Of a stretch of DNA of 64,000 nt, positions 7,803-16,751 are shown piece by piece. A program made the translations under genes and the position numbers. The notes beneath the pieces were generated by a model, which saw nothing but the letters and a program-made list of their open reading frames with translations, was not told the DNA's origin and ran no database searches. Position 1 is the stretch's first letter. The number at the start of each line of letters is the position of its first letter. This stretch comes from Bog-756 sp963835465 (GTDB lineage: Bacteria; Actinomycetota; Acidimicrobiia; Acidimicrobiales; RAAP-2): contig CAWIFR010000008.1 in the NCBI GenBank assembly GCA_963835465.1, positions 186,001 through 250,000 on the forward strand, read 5' to 3'.

Positions 7803-9753
7803 ATGAGAGGGCTGTCCCGGATTCGTCTGACCAGCAGACTGGCGGTAATGGCCGTCATTGTGGTGGTCACGGCCCCGTTCATCGGATCCACTGTTCTCGC
7901 CCAGCCGGCGTCGACCGGGCCGGCTCGTGGAAACTCGGTGCTGGCTGCCTCCTCGCCGGAGGGGATGTACGCCTACTACTACCTGTGGTGGGACACCCAT
8001 CACTGGCAGACCACCCTCGGGCCCAGCTACCCCTTCGGGCAATCACCCCTACCCGTACCGGCGACACTCGACGCCAACGGCTGCAATCCCTCGTCGCTCT
8101 ACCGGGCAACATCGAAACCGATGCACCGTCCAGCCTGTTCTCCGTGGACGACCCGTCCCAGGTGACCTATGACGTCCAGAGCGCCATCGCCGCGGGACTC
8201 TCCGGCTTCGCCGTCGACTGGTACGGCACGGGATCACCCACCCAGACGCCGACCGCCAACAGCGAAGACCGTCGACTCGACCTCCTGGTCCAGGCGGTGG
8301 ATCAGGCCCAGGCCGAGGGCCACGACTTCCACCTCTGGCTCTCCTACGAGGCCTCCTCGACGGGACTGACCCAGTCGGCCATCAGCGGGGACCTGTCCTA
8401 CCTGACCAGCCAGTACGGAAACAATCCCGCCTTCGACCGCAGCAACGGCGGGAAGCCCACCTTCATCTGGGTCGGATCGTACAAGTACCCGCTCCCGGTG
8501 GTGGCCGCCATCAGCGACCAGTTCCGGTCGTCGTGGTTCTTTGTCGGGGGGCTACCAGTGGAACCAGTGGGACAACACCGTCGCCCCGTACTTCGACGCC
8601 GACAGTCCGTACTGGTCGAGCCAGGACCCCACCAACAACCCCCAGAGCTTCCAACAGCTGGACGGCCTGGCCGCCACGCTTCATGCCGAGGGGAAGAAGT
8701 ACTTCGCGCCCCTGGCGCCTGGCTTCGACCGGCAGCTGGACGGGTCCAACACGTGCGTGCCGCGGAACAACGGGGGCACACTCCAGGCCCTCTTCGACGG
8801 CAATGCCACCGCCAACCCCGAGGGATGGCTGCTCATCTCCTGGAACGAGATCACCGAGGGCACCTATGTGACCCCCGAACTTCAGCGCTACGGCGGTGCC
8901 TACGGTGGCCCCAACGGCTTCGTCCACGACCTGATCACCGGCTCCGACTACGGCAACGGCTCCTCGGGGCCCGGGTGCGGCTCCGACGTCAACCAGAGGG
9001 CTCCAGGTGCCTATGTGGCCATCGCCGCCACCTCGGGGGCGGGGGGCTGTGCCGGCTACTGGCTGGTCAGCTCGCTCGGGCCAGGTGCGGGCGTTCGGTG
9101 GTGCGCCATCGCTCGGCTCACTCGCCACCGCCCCCAACGCCCCCATCGTGGGCATCACCGCCACCCCTGATCACCAGGGATACTGGCTCCTCGGTGCCGA
9201 CGGGGGTGTCTTCAGTTTCGGGGACGCCCGGTTCTTCGGCTCCACCGGGTCGATGCGCCTCAACGCCCCGGTCATCGCCATGACCGCCACCGATGACGGG
9301 GGCGGGTACTACTTGGTCGCCCAAGACGGCGGGGTGTTCGCCTTCGGCGATGCCACCTTCCGCGGCTCGACCGGTGGCGTCCACCTGAACGCCCCAGTGG
9401 TGGGGATGGCGGCCGCCGACAGCGGTGGTGGCTACTGGCTGGTGGCCGCCGACGGCGGGGTCTTCTCGTTCGACGCGCCATTCCTCGGTTCCATGGGCGG
9501 TACACGACTCAACCGTCCGGTGGTGGGCATCACCGCCGACCCTGCGGGACGGGGCTACCGCATGGTGGCCGCCGATGGGGGCATCTTCTCGTTCGGGGCT
9601 CCCTTCTACGGATCGCTGGGCGGAGTGCGCTTGTCCGCTCCAGTCGGGACCATGGCTGCGTCCCTGGACGGCGACGGCTACTACCTCATGGGGACCGACG
9701 GCGCCCTCTACGCCTTCGGGGACGCCCCCTATCTCGGACGGGTGGTTCCCTGA
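7803..9753 (+). CDS. secreted GH99/71-like glycoside hydrolase with C-terminal repeats (frameshifted)
   Basis: An exported carbohydrate-active protein of about 650 residues when its frames are joined. The ATG at 7803 has a ribosome site and opens a signal peptide (hydrophobic core TSRLAVMAVIVVV, cleavage near VLAQ). The catalytic domain has MYAYYYLWWD, LSGFAVDWYGTG, FVGGYQWNQWDN and SWNEITEGTYVTP, the pattern of GH99/GH71-like enzymes that act on alpha-linked mannans or glucans. The C terminus is a run of about six 42-residue units (see repeat). Three breaks interrupt it: near 8108 (GGG where GGGG restores the frame), near 8549 (GGGGGG where five G restore it) and near 9071. Two of three lie in G runs, so sequencing error is more likely than decay. 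Family placement is by motif resemblance; substrate is unknown. Confidence 0.7.
9054..9750 (+). repeat. about six 42-residue GYWLVAADGG units
   Basis: Protein-level tandem repeat in the C terminus of the GH99-like hydrolase. Each unit reads roughly GYWLVAADGGVFSFG, a short FxGSxGG segment, then LNAPVVGMAA. The units are diverged in DNA, so this is an old domain array and not a recent expansion. Such units recur in secreted proteins of Acidimicrobiia and probably form a beta-propeller or cell-surface binding domain; that structural role is an inference. Confidence 0.75.
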
Positions 9754-10216
9754 GCGTTCGCACCGACACCTCGGGCGTTCCGGTCAGCGGGACTCCCGGC
9801 CCTCCCGGGGTGCGGTCACGGCCTTGTGCACTTAAGTGGTCGTGGTCCCGAATGATCGGCCTGCTCGATCCACCGGACCCACTTCTCGGGGCCCGCGCCG
9901 TCGTACACGCAGCACCAGCACCTCGCGTCCCCGACTGAGACGCCGGTCCCGGCGCAGTGCGGGTCCCTGCCGCAAACCCCGAACTGGCCACCCGTGACAG
10001 CACCGGGACGCGGCACGGGCGGCCCACCGTGACCTCCTCGGCCGGTCGCAGGCCCCGGCCCGCCCTCGACCACCCCATCAGGGACCGGGAGACCGGTGGC
10101 GATCGTCCCCGCCTGCTCCACCGCGCGAAACCCGCGGACTATCCGGACCTTCGGCCGCTCCCCGTGGGCCCTACCTGCCCTCGCCCGTCCCGACGGGGCC
10201 GTGGTAGAACCCGGCC
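9754..10216. other. intergenic, no gene seen
   Basis: No frame here looks like protein. The TAGAAC at 10206-10211, six bases before the next ATG, may be a weak -10 box. Confidence 0.35.
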
Positions 10217-11290
10217 ATGGCCACCGAGACCGAAGCCGTGTTCGCCGAGATCCTCACCGAGCTGGGCGTCCAGCACCGGCGACTGGTCGAGCAGCTCTCG
10301 GGACCGGGCGACGAACAGAGCCTGCTGGAAGCGCACCGCTGGCTGCTGTCGATCCTGCAGGTGGCGACGGACACCCAGGTCTGGGCGGACACCGCCCACC
10401 CCCGTTTCGTGGACATCGTCGGGCCCTACAAGAAGTGGGGCGGCGACAATGCCGACGCCTTCTACTGCTTCGCCCCGGTGGACCCGGCCCGGACCTACCG
10501 CGTCGAGGTGGTTCCGGGTGATGCCGTCTACCTGTCCCTGACCGTCTACGGCGGCCCCGACGACGGCCACTACTCCGAGCGCATCGTGGGCAGCCTCAAC
10601 AGCCGGGAGGCGCCGGTCGGGGAGGACGGGGTCATCCGGATGGTCCTGTCGCCCGACGATCCCGGTTCCGGCATGCCCTGGATCAAGCTGGAGCCCGATG
10701 CCGTGGCCATCGTGACCCGTGACTACCTGGACGACCCGAACCGTGACACGCGGGCCGTGTGGTCCATCGCCGCCGCCCACCCACCCGCCACCTTCCGGGA
10801 GGACGATGCCACCCTGGCCCGGCGCTTCCGGGCCGCCCTGACCTGGCTGCGGGACCAGTCGGCCATGGTGCCTCTGTCCATGGGAGCGCCCAACGCCATC
10901 GACCCCCCGTACCCGGTGCCCACCACCACGTTCGGCTGGGCCGCCGGGGACGCCGCCTACGCGATGGGGACCTACCAGCTGCAAGACGATGAGGCCCTGG
11001 TCCTGCGGGGCCGCTCCCCGGAGTGCGTGTTCTGGAACCTGTGCCTGTGGAACCCGTTCCTCCACACGTACAACTACGACTACGAGCGGGTGACCATCAA
11101 CGGCAGCCAGGTTCACTACGAGGAGGACGGTTCCTGGGAGATCGTCATCGCTCCCGGCGATCCGGACCACCCGAACTGGGTCTCCACCGCCGGGCACCAC
11201 CGGGGTTGGGTCTGGTTCCGATGGTTCCTGCCCGACCACACGCCCGAGCAGCCGACCGCCGAGGTCGTGCCGGTGGTCACACGGCGATGA
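10217..11290 (+). CDS. DUF1214 domain protein
   Basis: A 357-residue soluble protein. Its C-terminal half fits DUF1214: aromatic-rich beta segments such as VFWNLCLWNPFLHTY and a closing GWVWFRWFLPD. The N-terminal region with VGPYKKWGGDNADAFYCF also matches proteins of this type seen in actinobacteria. No catalytic role is established. The stop overlaps the ATG of the following sulfotransferase gene (ATGA), so the two are translationally coupled and probably act on the same substrate class; both types occur often in lipid or sterol gene neighbourhoods of actinobacteria, which is known context and not proof of function here. Confidence 0.8.
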   Translation: MATETEAVFAEILTELGVQHRRLVEQLSGPGDEQSLLEAHRWLLSILQVATDTQVWADTAHPRFVDIVGPYKKWGGDNADAFYCFAPVDPARTYRVEVVPGDAVYLSLTVYGGPDDGHYSERIVGSLNSREAPVGEDGVIRMVLSPDDPGSGMPWIKLEPDAVAIVTRDYLDDPNRDTRAVWSIAAAHPPATFREDDATLARRFRAALTWLRDQSAMVPLSMGAPNAIDPPYPVPTTTFGWAAGDAAYAMGTYQLQDDEALVLRGRSPECVFWNLCLWNPFLHTYNYDYERVTINGSQVHYEEDGSWEIVIAPGDPDHPNWVSTAGHHRGWVWFRWFLPDHTPEQPTAEVVPVVTRR

Positions 11291-12555
11291 CCGGCCCACG
11301 ACGTCCGGCGCCCATCGCCCTCGACGATCTGGTCCATCCACGCTTCTCCGATGAGGTCCGGGCTGTCCTGGACATGATGGGCGGGGCCGGAGCCGAGGTG
11401 GACCTGCGCTCACAGGCGCTCATGGCCGAGGCGACCGCAGCGACCGGCCTCACCGACTTCGGGCCGAACGATTTCGTCGAGCGACTCGACATCCTCTGCT
11501 ACTCGCTCAGCCATGAGGCCCACCTCAACAACGCCGGTCTCCTGGCCCAGTCCCTCCTCCTGGCCGGCCTGCTCCGCAATCGGCTCCTGCTGGAAGACCT
11601 ACTGGCGCGTCATCCTGAGATCCTGGACGAGGAGGTGACGGCCCCCATCATCATCTGTGGGCTGCCGCGGACCGGCACTACCCACCTGCACAATCTGATC
11701 TCTGCAGACCCAGCCCTCCGCTCCCTGCCCTACTGGGAGAGCCTGGAACCCGTCTTGGCCGACGCCGAGCGGCCGACCGGCGGGCAGGTCGACCCCCGTA
11801 TTGAACGCTGCGAACTGGCCCTCGGCTTCGTGAACACGGCCATGCCCGAGTTCAAGCGGATGCACGAGATGACGGTCGACCACGTCCACGAGGAGATCCA
11901 GCTTCTGGCCATCGACATCTCCTCGATGCTGTTCGAGACCATCGCCCCCATCCCGACCTGGCGTGATCACTACCTGGCCCGCGACCAGCGGTCCAGCTAC
12001 GCCTACCTGAAGAAGACGCTCCAGGCCCTGCAATGGCTCCGGGGCGGCACGCGCTGGGTGCTCAAGTCGCCCCAGCACATCGAACAGTTCCCCGCCCTAC
12101 TCGCCACCTTTCCGGACGCGGTGTTCGTGGTCACCCACCGCGACCCGGTCTCGGTCACCGCGTCCATGGTGACCATGCTGGGCTACTCGGCCCGCCTGGG
12201 CCAGGACCGGGTGGACCTTCCGGCCCTCGGGGCCTACTGGGAGGACCGCCTGGAACGGATGCTTCGGGCCTGCGTCGACGACCGGGATCTCCTCCCGGCC
12301 GACCGGACCATTGACGTCCGCTTCGACGAGTTCATGGCTGACGACATGGCCATGGTCCACCGCATCTACCAGGTGGCCGGCCAGCCCATCACCGACCGTT
12401 CCGAGGACGCCATGCGCGCCTTCATGGCCGAGCACCCCCGGGGACGATACGGCGGGGTCCTCTACGACCTGGGTGCCTTCGGCATCGACCGCCAGGCCCT
12501 CCGTGCTTCCCTGGACTTCTACGTCGACCGCTTCGGGGTCACCGTCGAGGGTTGA
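11287..12555 (+). CDS. sulfotransferase family protein
   Basis: Predicted to transfer a sulfo group from PAPS to an alcohol or similar acceptor. The 422-residue protein has the PAPS 5'-phosphosulfate loop GLPRTGTTHLHN near residues 122-133 and a 3'-phosphate segment including VVTHRDPVSVTASM; RWVLKSPQH is also typical of the large bacterial sulfotransferase_3 group. The N-terminal 110 residues are helical. It overlaps the DUF1214 gene by four bases. Some relatives act on carotenoids, sterols or glycolipids; the acceptor here is unknown. It is convergent with the nucleosidase-like gene that follows. Confidence 0.85.
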   Translation: MTGPRRPAPIALDDLVHPRFSDEVRAVLDMMGGAGAEVDLRSQALMAEATAATGLTDFGPNDFVERLDILCYSLSHEAHLNNAGLLAQSLLLAGLLRNRLLLEDLLARHPEILDEEVTAPIIICGLPRTGTTHLHNLISADPALRSLPYWESLEPVLADAERPTGGQVDPRIERCELALGFVNTAMPEFKRMHEMTVDHVHEEIQLLAIDISSMLFETIAPIPTWRDHYLARDQRSSYAYLKKTLQALQWLRGGTRWVLKSPQHIEQFPALLATFPDAVFVVTHRDPVSVTASMVTMLGYSARLGQDRVDLPALGAYWEDRLERMLRACVDDRDLLPADRTIDVRFDEFMADDMAMVHRIYQVAGQPITDRSEDAMRAFMAEHPRGRYGGVLYDLGAFGIDRQALRASLDFYVDRFGVTVEG

Positions 12556-12588
12556 CCGGCCCCCAGCGGCCCGGGAGCGAGGCGGTCG

Positions 12589-13311
12589 TCAGCCCGACCG
12601 GTCGTCCAGACCGGCGATGGCGGACACGGCGGCGTCGGCCGCCCGCTGGGTGGCCAGGCGGGCCCCCTTGGCCACTCGTACCATGCCCGGAATCCGACCG
12701 GGATGTCGGAGGAAGTACGAGGCCACCGCCTTCCCGTTCGGGGTGCCGTCCTGGTTGCTGAGGCGGAAGACCTCCTCGTCGACGCTGCCATCGGTGGCCC
12801 GGTCGCTGATGGCCCGCACCACCGACCAGGAGACGCCTCGGCGCTGGCAGACGGCACCCACAGCAGCGGTCTCCATGTCCAGGGAGACCACACCCTCACT
12901 CCGCAGTCTGGCCAAGGTCGCCGGATCGGTGATCAACGAGTCGGAGGTCCACATCGAGCCCTTGGCCGGGTCGGGACCCAGTGGGTCGGGCCGGTACTCG
13001 GTGCCGGTGGCCCCGTCCACCACCACCGATGGCCGGATCAGGGTGCCGATGGGGGTCTCGTCGTCCAGGGCCCCGGTGATGCCCACCACGACGACCCTCC
13101 CCACCTCGCCGGTCTCATCCAGGAGCCGCTCGACCCCGGCTTTGGCCAGTGCGGTGCCCATCCCGGTGACGACGGCGACCACGGGTCGCGCTCCCAAATG
13201 CCCCGTCCAGGAGCCGCCCGAACCGTCCCTCCGCTTCTGCAGCGAGAGCGAGCGGGTCAGGGGGGTCAGCTCCATGGGCATGGCCACGACGAGGGCGACG
13301 ATGGGAGGCAT
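12589..13311 (-). CDS. purine-nucleosidase / phosphorylase superfamily protein
   Basis: A 240-residue member of the PNP/UDP phosphorylase fold. The N terminus VALVVAMPMELTPL and the middle segments VVTGMGTALAKAGVERLL and VVVVGITGAL match 5'-methylthioadenosine/S-adenosylhomocysteine nucleosidase-like proteins. SLDMETAAVGAVCQRRG holds the MET-x-A ribose-binding motif and VVRAISDRA the catalytic Asp region. It could act in adenosylhomocysteine salvage or cleave another purine nucleoside; relatives also include hopanoid-linked adenosylhopane phosphorylases, a possibility that cannot be decided here. The thioesterase gene lies just upstream on the same strand with an 18-base gap. Confidence 0.75.
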   Translation of the reverse strand: MPPIVALVVAMPMELTPLTRSLSLQKRRDGSGGSWTGHLGARPVVAVVTGMGTALAKAGVERLLDETGEVGRVVVVGITGALDDETPIGTLIRPSVVVDGATGTEYRPDPLGPDPAKGSMWTSDSLITDPATLARLRSEGVVSLDMETAAVGAVCQRRGVSWSVVRAISDRATDGSVDEEVFRLSNQDGTPNGKAVASYFLRHPGRIPGMVRVAKGARLATQRAADAAVSAIAGLDDRSG

Positions 13312-13328
13312 CGGGGCTCCGATCAGGT

Positions 13329-13727
13329 TCAGCCGGCCACCGGCGGGGTCGGGTCGGGGGACACGAAGCTGAGGGTGAGCAGGGCGGTGGCCACCAAGAG
13401 GTCGGCCTGGCCACGGTCGTGGACCCGGACCTCGATCACCCCTTGCCGCCGGCCCACCCGCAGGGGGACGGCGGACGCCCGCAGAGGTCCGTCGGTCGCC
13501 GCGGCCAGATAGCTCAACGAGACCGTGGAGGTGACCACGCTCCTCTGGCTGGCCATGACCGCGGCGTAGGCCCCGGCCCGATCCACCAGGCTGGCGATGA
13601 GTCCGCCGTGGACGGCTCCGACCGGACCGCGGATCTCGTCGGTGATCTCAAGCTCCACCACATGGGCTTCCCCGTCGTTGTATGTGCGGTGGGGGAGCTG
13701 GTCGAGCAGGGCACATCCCATGGACAT
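13329..13727 (-). CDS. PaaI-type hotdog thioesterase
   Basis: A 132-residue hotdog-fold protein expected to hydrolyse acyl-CoA thioesters. GAVHGGLIASLVDRAG carries the HGG motif and the downstream catalytic Asp of PaaI-like enzymes; the closing strands (VIEVRVHDRGQADLLVATAL) fit the fold. The ATG ending at 13727 lies six bases after TACCAT (13734-13739), so this is probably the first gene of a leaderless two-gene unit with the nucleosidase-like gene downstream. Acyl specificity is unknown. Confidence 0.85.
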   Translation of the reverse strand: MSMGCALLDQLPHRTYNDGEAHVVELEITDEIRGPVGAVHGGLIASLVDRAGAYAAVMASQRSVVTSTVSLSYLAAATDGPLRASAVPLRVGRRQGVIEVRVHDRGQADLLVATALLTLSFVSPDPTPPVAG

Positions 13728-13733
13728 GGCGTC

Positions 13734-13739
13734 ATGGTA
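13734..13739 (-). promoter_or_regulatory. -10 box of thioesterase gene
   Basis: TACCAT on the minus strand, exactly six bases before the ATG; leaderless arrangement. Confidence 0.45.
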
Positions 13740-13894
13740 GGTGGGCAGGAGGGTCGGGACCTTATTCGGGGGCGAGACCGAGTCCCAGGATGCGGACTTG
13801 CTCCCAAGCCGCCACTAGCGTCATCGGTCGCCTCACACACCACGGGCTCGTCGACCGGTCGGCCGGATGCCGCCGGGAACAGGAGGAAGACGCC

Positions 13895-14674
13895 ATGGGA
13901 CTACTGGATGGGCACCGCGCCGTCGTGACCGGGGGGGCGTCGGGGATCGGGAGGGCGACTGCCCGCCGCATGGCCGAGGAAGGGGCCAAGGTGGCCGTGG
14001 TCGACAGCAATGGCGATGCTGCCGCCGACTGCGCCCAGGAGATCGGGGGCACCGCCCACGTGGCCGACGTCTCCGATCCCAACGCCATGAGTGATGCCTT
14101 TGACGCGGCTGCGACCGCCATGGGGGGCATCACCGTCCTCTACAACAACGCCGGGATCGGAGGGATGTCACCACTGGCCGAGTGGGAGCCCGAGGAGTGG
14201 AACCGGCTGATCTCGGTGAACCTGACTGGTGTGTACCTCGGGTTCCGGGCCGCCGTGCCCCACCTGCGGGCCTCGGGAGGGGGCAGCATCGTCTCGACCG
14301 CCTCCATCAGCGGGACCCGGCCGGCAGCGGGGGAGGCCCCGTACGCCGCGGCCAAGGCCGGGGTGGCCGCCATCACCGCCTCCGCGGCCCTCGAGTACGC
14401 CCCGGACATCCGGGTGAACGCGGTGTCCCCGGGCATGATCGAGACGGCCCTCACCGCGCCCCTGCTTCAGTTCGTCCCCAACGCCCAGGAACGGTACGAG
14501 CGCACCACACCGGTCGGCCGGGTGGGCCAGCCCGACGACATCGCCGACGTGGTGGTGTTCCTCTGCTCGGATCTGGCCCGGTTCATCACCGGGCAGAATC
14601 TGGTGGTCGACGGAGGGATGACGCTCCACGGGTCGGGGGTCGACGGGATCTTCGAGCAACTCTTCGCCCGATGA
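13895..14674 (+). CDS. short-chain dehydrogenase/reductase (SDR)
   Basis: A 259-residue classical SDR oxidoreductase using NAD(P). TGGASGIGRA is the cofactor glycine motif, NNAG the structural motif, and the catalytic triad is Ser in STASISG with Y-x3-K in YAAAKAG. An acidic residue after the second strand (VVDSNGD) suggests preference for NAD over NADP. The C terminus ends with the usual GQNLVVDGGMT. The start was fixed by AGGAGG at 13882-13887, about seven bases before the ATG. Substrate unknown; many such genes in actinobacteria serve sterol or fatty acyl oxidation. Confidence 0.9.
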   Translation: MGLLDGHRAVVTGGASGIGRATARRMAEEGAKVAVVDSNGDAAADCAQEIGGTAHVADVSDPNAMSDAFDAAATAMGGITVLYNNAGIGGMSPLAEWEPEEWNRLISVNLTGVYLGFRAAVPHLRASGGGSIVSTASISGTRPAAGEAPYAAAKAGVAAITASAALEYAPDIRVNAVSPGMIETALTAPLLQFVPNAQERYERTTPVGRVGQPDDIADVVVFLCSDLARFITGQNLVVDGGMTLHGSGVDGIFEQLFAR

Positions 14675-14728
14675 TCCGCCGGGACGCCGGCAGAGCCCGG
14701 TGAGACCCGGTACACCAGGGCCGGTTGT

Positions 14729-15490
14729 TCAGCCGTACCGCAACGACCCGGGGGTGGTGAGCAGCTCACCCGTCTCCAACCAGGTCTTGAGCCCGGAGAG
14801 GATCATCGGCCACCCACCGAAGATCTCGGAGTTGGCCCCTTCCCGCAACTGGTCGTGGGTGAGGGTGAGGTGGCAGGAGTCGCCGACCGGCTCGATGGTC
14901 CACGTGACCCGGGAGGCACCCTCCTGCTTCACGTCCTCACTCCACAGGGCGGTCATCGTATGCACCAACCGGCGCGGGGGATCGACTTCCAGCACTTCCC
15001 CCTCTCCGAGGAGGATCCCGGCCGTCGGCGCGCTCATTTCCAGGCGTGCCCCGGGGGTCCACTCGGAATCGACCCGGGCACCGAAGGTGTATTTGCTGCG
15101 GATCTCCGGATCGGTGATCGCCTCCCACAGGCGTTCCGGGGTGGTGTGAATATAGAGCTCGAATACCTTCTCCACGGTGTTCTCCAGTCGTTGTTTGAGG
15201 TCGCTCAGCACCGCGACCCATGGTTCGGTGTATTTGTCGATCCACCGGTCGTGGATCAATCTGATCGGCACCGGGTTGAGAAAGTGAAGCTTCTCTCGAC
15301 CTGAGCGCCGGGTGGCGACGAGTCCGGCCTCCTCCAACAGGCGCAGATGCTTCATGACGCCGAAACGGGACATCTGAATCCGGGACTCCAATTCGGAGAG
15401 GGTCTGCCCGTCCCGCTGGAACAGTGCATCGAGCAGCGCACGCCGGGTGGGGTCGCCGAGAGCCCGGAACACCTGGTTATCGTCGGCCAC
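14729..15490 (-). CDS. ArsR-type HTH fused to SRPBCC (AHSA1) domain
   Basis: A predicted regulator of 253 residues. Residues 1-90 form a winged helix of the ArsR type (VFRALGDPTRRALLDALF, then TLSELESRIQMSRFGVMKHL as recognition helix, then a wing GREKLHFLN). Residues about 105-250 form an AHSA1-like SRPBCC hydrophobic-ligand domain (VFELYIHTTPERLWEAITDP). This architecture implies ligand-controlled repression, an inference. The GTG ending at 15490 was chosen over the GTG at 15520 because a near-consensus promoter with an internal palindrome sits between them; the longer start would place the promoter inside the gene. Probably autoregulated, and possibly controls the divergent SDR gene. Confidence 0.85.
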   Translation of the reverse strand: MADDNQVFRALGDPTRRALLDALFQRDGQTLSELESRIQMSRFGVMKHLRLLEEAGLVATRRSGREKLHFLNPVPIRLIHDRWIDKYTEPWVAVLSDLKQRLENTVEKVFELYIHTTPERLWEAITDPEIRSKYTFGARVDSEWTPGARLEMSAPTAGILLGEGEVLEVDPPRRLVHTMTALWSEDVKQEGASRVTWTIEPVGDSCHLTLTHDQLREGANSEIFGGWPMILSGLKTWLETGELLTTPGSLRYG

Positions 15491-15499
15491 GCTCCTCAG

Positions 15500-15527
15500 A
15501 TTATGTGACCATTTGGTCACCTGTCAA
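15500..15527 (-). promoter_or_regulatory. sigma70-type promoter with palindromic operator
   Basis: Minus strand: TTGACA (15522-15527), a 16-base spacer, CATAAT (15500-15505). The spacer is almost filled by the perfect inverted repeat GTGACCA-AA-TGGTCAC (15505-15520). Nine bases separate the -10 from the GTG, so the transcript is nearly leaderless. A repressor bound there would block RNA polymerase directly; the obvious candidate is the ArsR-SRPBCC protein it drives. Confidence 0.7.
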
Positions 15528-15848
15528 GGACGCAGGCAGCGATTCAGAAGGAGAAGAGGATGGGGCACCCCAGGCCGCGGGCGGCCGGCGGGAAGGTGCC
15601 CGGGCGGCCAGGAGGCCGTCCGGGCCCGGACACGTCGGCGGCTGGCCCTGCCCGGCCAGTCCGCCAGCGTGTGGGCGCCCCTCGCCCCACGGCCGACATC
15701 GCCTGCCGGCCGTCCTCAGGGCTGGCCATGTTCTACCCGCCCGTGGCGCAGAATTTCGGTCACCCGGCCGTCAACCGCCTGCCCGTCCCGCCGTCGGACC
15801 GCCGCCGTCATCGAGGCGCCGCCCGGACCCCCCTGCTAGAAACCGGGG
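15528..15848. other. divergent intergenic region
   Basis: About 320 bases between the regulator promoter and the SDR gene. The only feature noted is TAGAAA (15837-15842), six bases before the SDR ATG, a poor -10 candidate. Confidence 0.35.
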
Positions 15849-16697
15849 ATGCCGTCGGGACTGCACCACCGCAGAGCGCTGGTCACCGGGGCCACCCGGG
15901 GTATCGGCAAGGCCACCGCCGAGGCCTTGGCCCAACACGGCTGGGACGTGGCCATCACCGGCCGGACCCAACGGGCGGGCGAGGGCCGGGACGACTCGGA
16001 CACCGGGGAGGGACGCTCCCTGCCGGGGAGCCTCGAGGAGACCGCCGAGCGGGTGCGCGGTCACGGCGTGGACTGTCTCGAGCTCGTCGCCGACCTCCAC
16101 GACCACGACGCGCTCCAGCAAGCCGTGGCCCGGGTGGTCGACACCTGGGGTGGCGTGGACCTGTTGGTCAACAACGCGGTGGACACCGGCCCGGGGAGCA
16201 TGGTCCGCGTGCTGGACCTCACCGTGGCCCAGCTGGAGGCCAAGCTGCGGGCCAATGTGGTGGCGCCCTTCGTGCTGGTCCAGGCGGTGCTGCCGGGGAT
16301 GACCGAACGGGGGGAGGGGACCATCGTGGACGTGACGTCGCACACCGCGACCGCCGATCCCCCTGGGCCGGTCGGCGAGGGTGGCTGGGGGCTGGGCTAC
16401 GCCGCCTCCAAGGCGGCGTTCCACCGGATCGCCCCGATGGTCGCCGTGGAGTTCGGCGGACAGGGCATTCGGGCCTTCAACGTGGACCCCGGCTATGTCG
16501 AGACCGAACGACAACAGGTCAATGCGGCCGCCCTCGGCCTGGTCGGTCACTACACCGGAGCGCCCCCGTCGGTGCCTGCCGCGGCCATTGCCTGGTTGGC
16601 CGAGCATCCCGAGGAGGTAGGGAACGGCCAAACGGTTCGGGCCCAGAAGTTGGCGCTCACCCACCAGCTCCATCGCGACTGGCGACCCGGCCGGTAG
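15849..16697 (+). CDS. short-chain dehydrogenase/reductase (SDR)
   Basis: A 282-residue SDR distinct from the one at 13895. TGATRGIGKA is the cofactor motif, VNNAVD replaces the usual NNAG, and the catalytic residues are Ser in VTSHTA with Y-x3-K in YAASKAA. TGRTQRAGEG after the second strand, with Arg, suggests NADP use. An insert of about 20 residues (residues about 44-64) before the third strand makes it longer than usual. It is divergent from the ArsR-SRPBCC regulator, a common layout for regulator-target pairs. Substrate unknown. Confidence 0.85.
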   Translation: MPSGLHHRRALVTGATRGIGKATAEALAQHGWDVAITGRTQRAGEGRDDSDTGEGRSLPGSLEETAERVRGHGVDCLELVADLHDHDALQQAVARVVDTWGGVDLLVNNAVDTGPGSMVRVLDLTVAQLEAKLRANVVAPFVLVQAVLPGMTERGEGTIVDVTSHTATADPPGPVGEGGWGLGYAASKAAFHRIAPMVAVEFGGQGIRAFNVDPGYVETERQQVNAAALGLVGHYTGAPPSVPAAAIAWLAEHPEEVGNGQTVRAQKLALTHQLHRDWRPGR

Positions 16698-16751
16698 GGC
16701 GCAGGGGCGCCCAGCGCCACCCGGAGGCGACTGCCCCTGGGCGGCCGGCGC

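Noticed and set aside
7803..9753. Programmed ribosomal frameshifting in the hydrolase and other genes
   Set aside because: Breaks occur in unrelated genes, in both directions, many at homopolymers, with no shared slippery site or structure.
10139..11413. 424-codon minus-strand open frame
   Set aside because: Antisense to the DUF1214 gene; no domain-like sequence.
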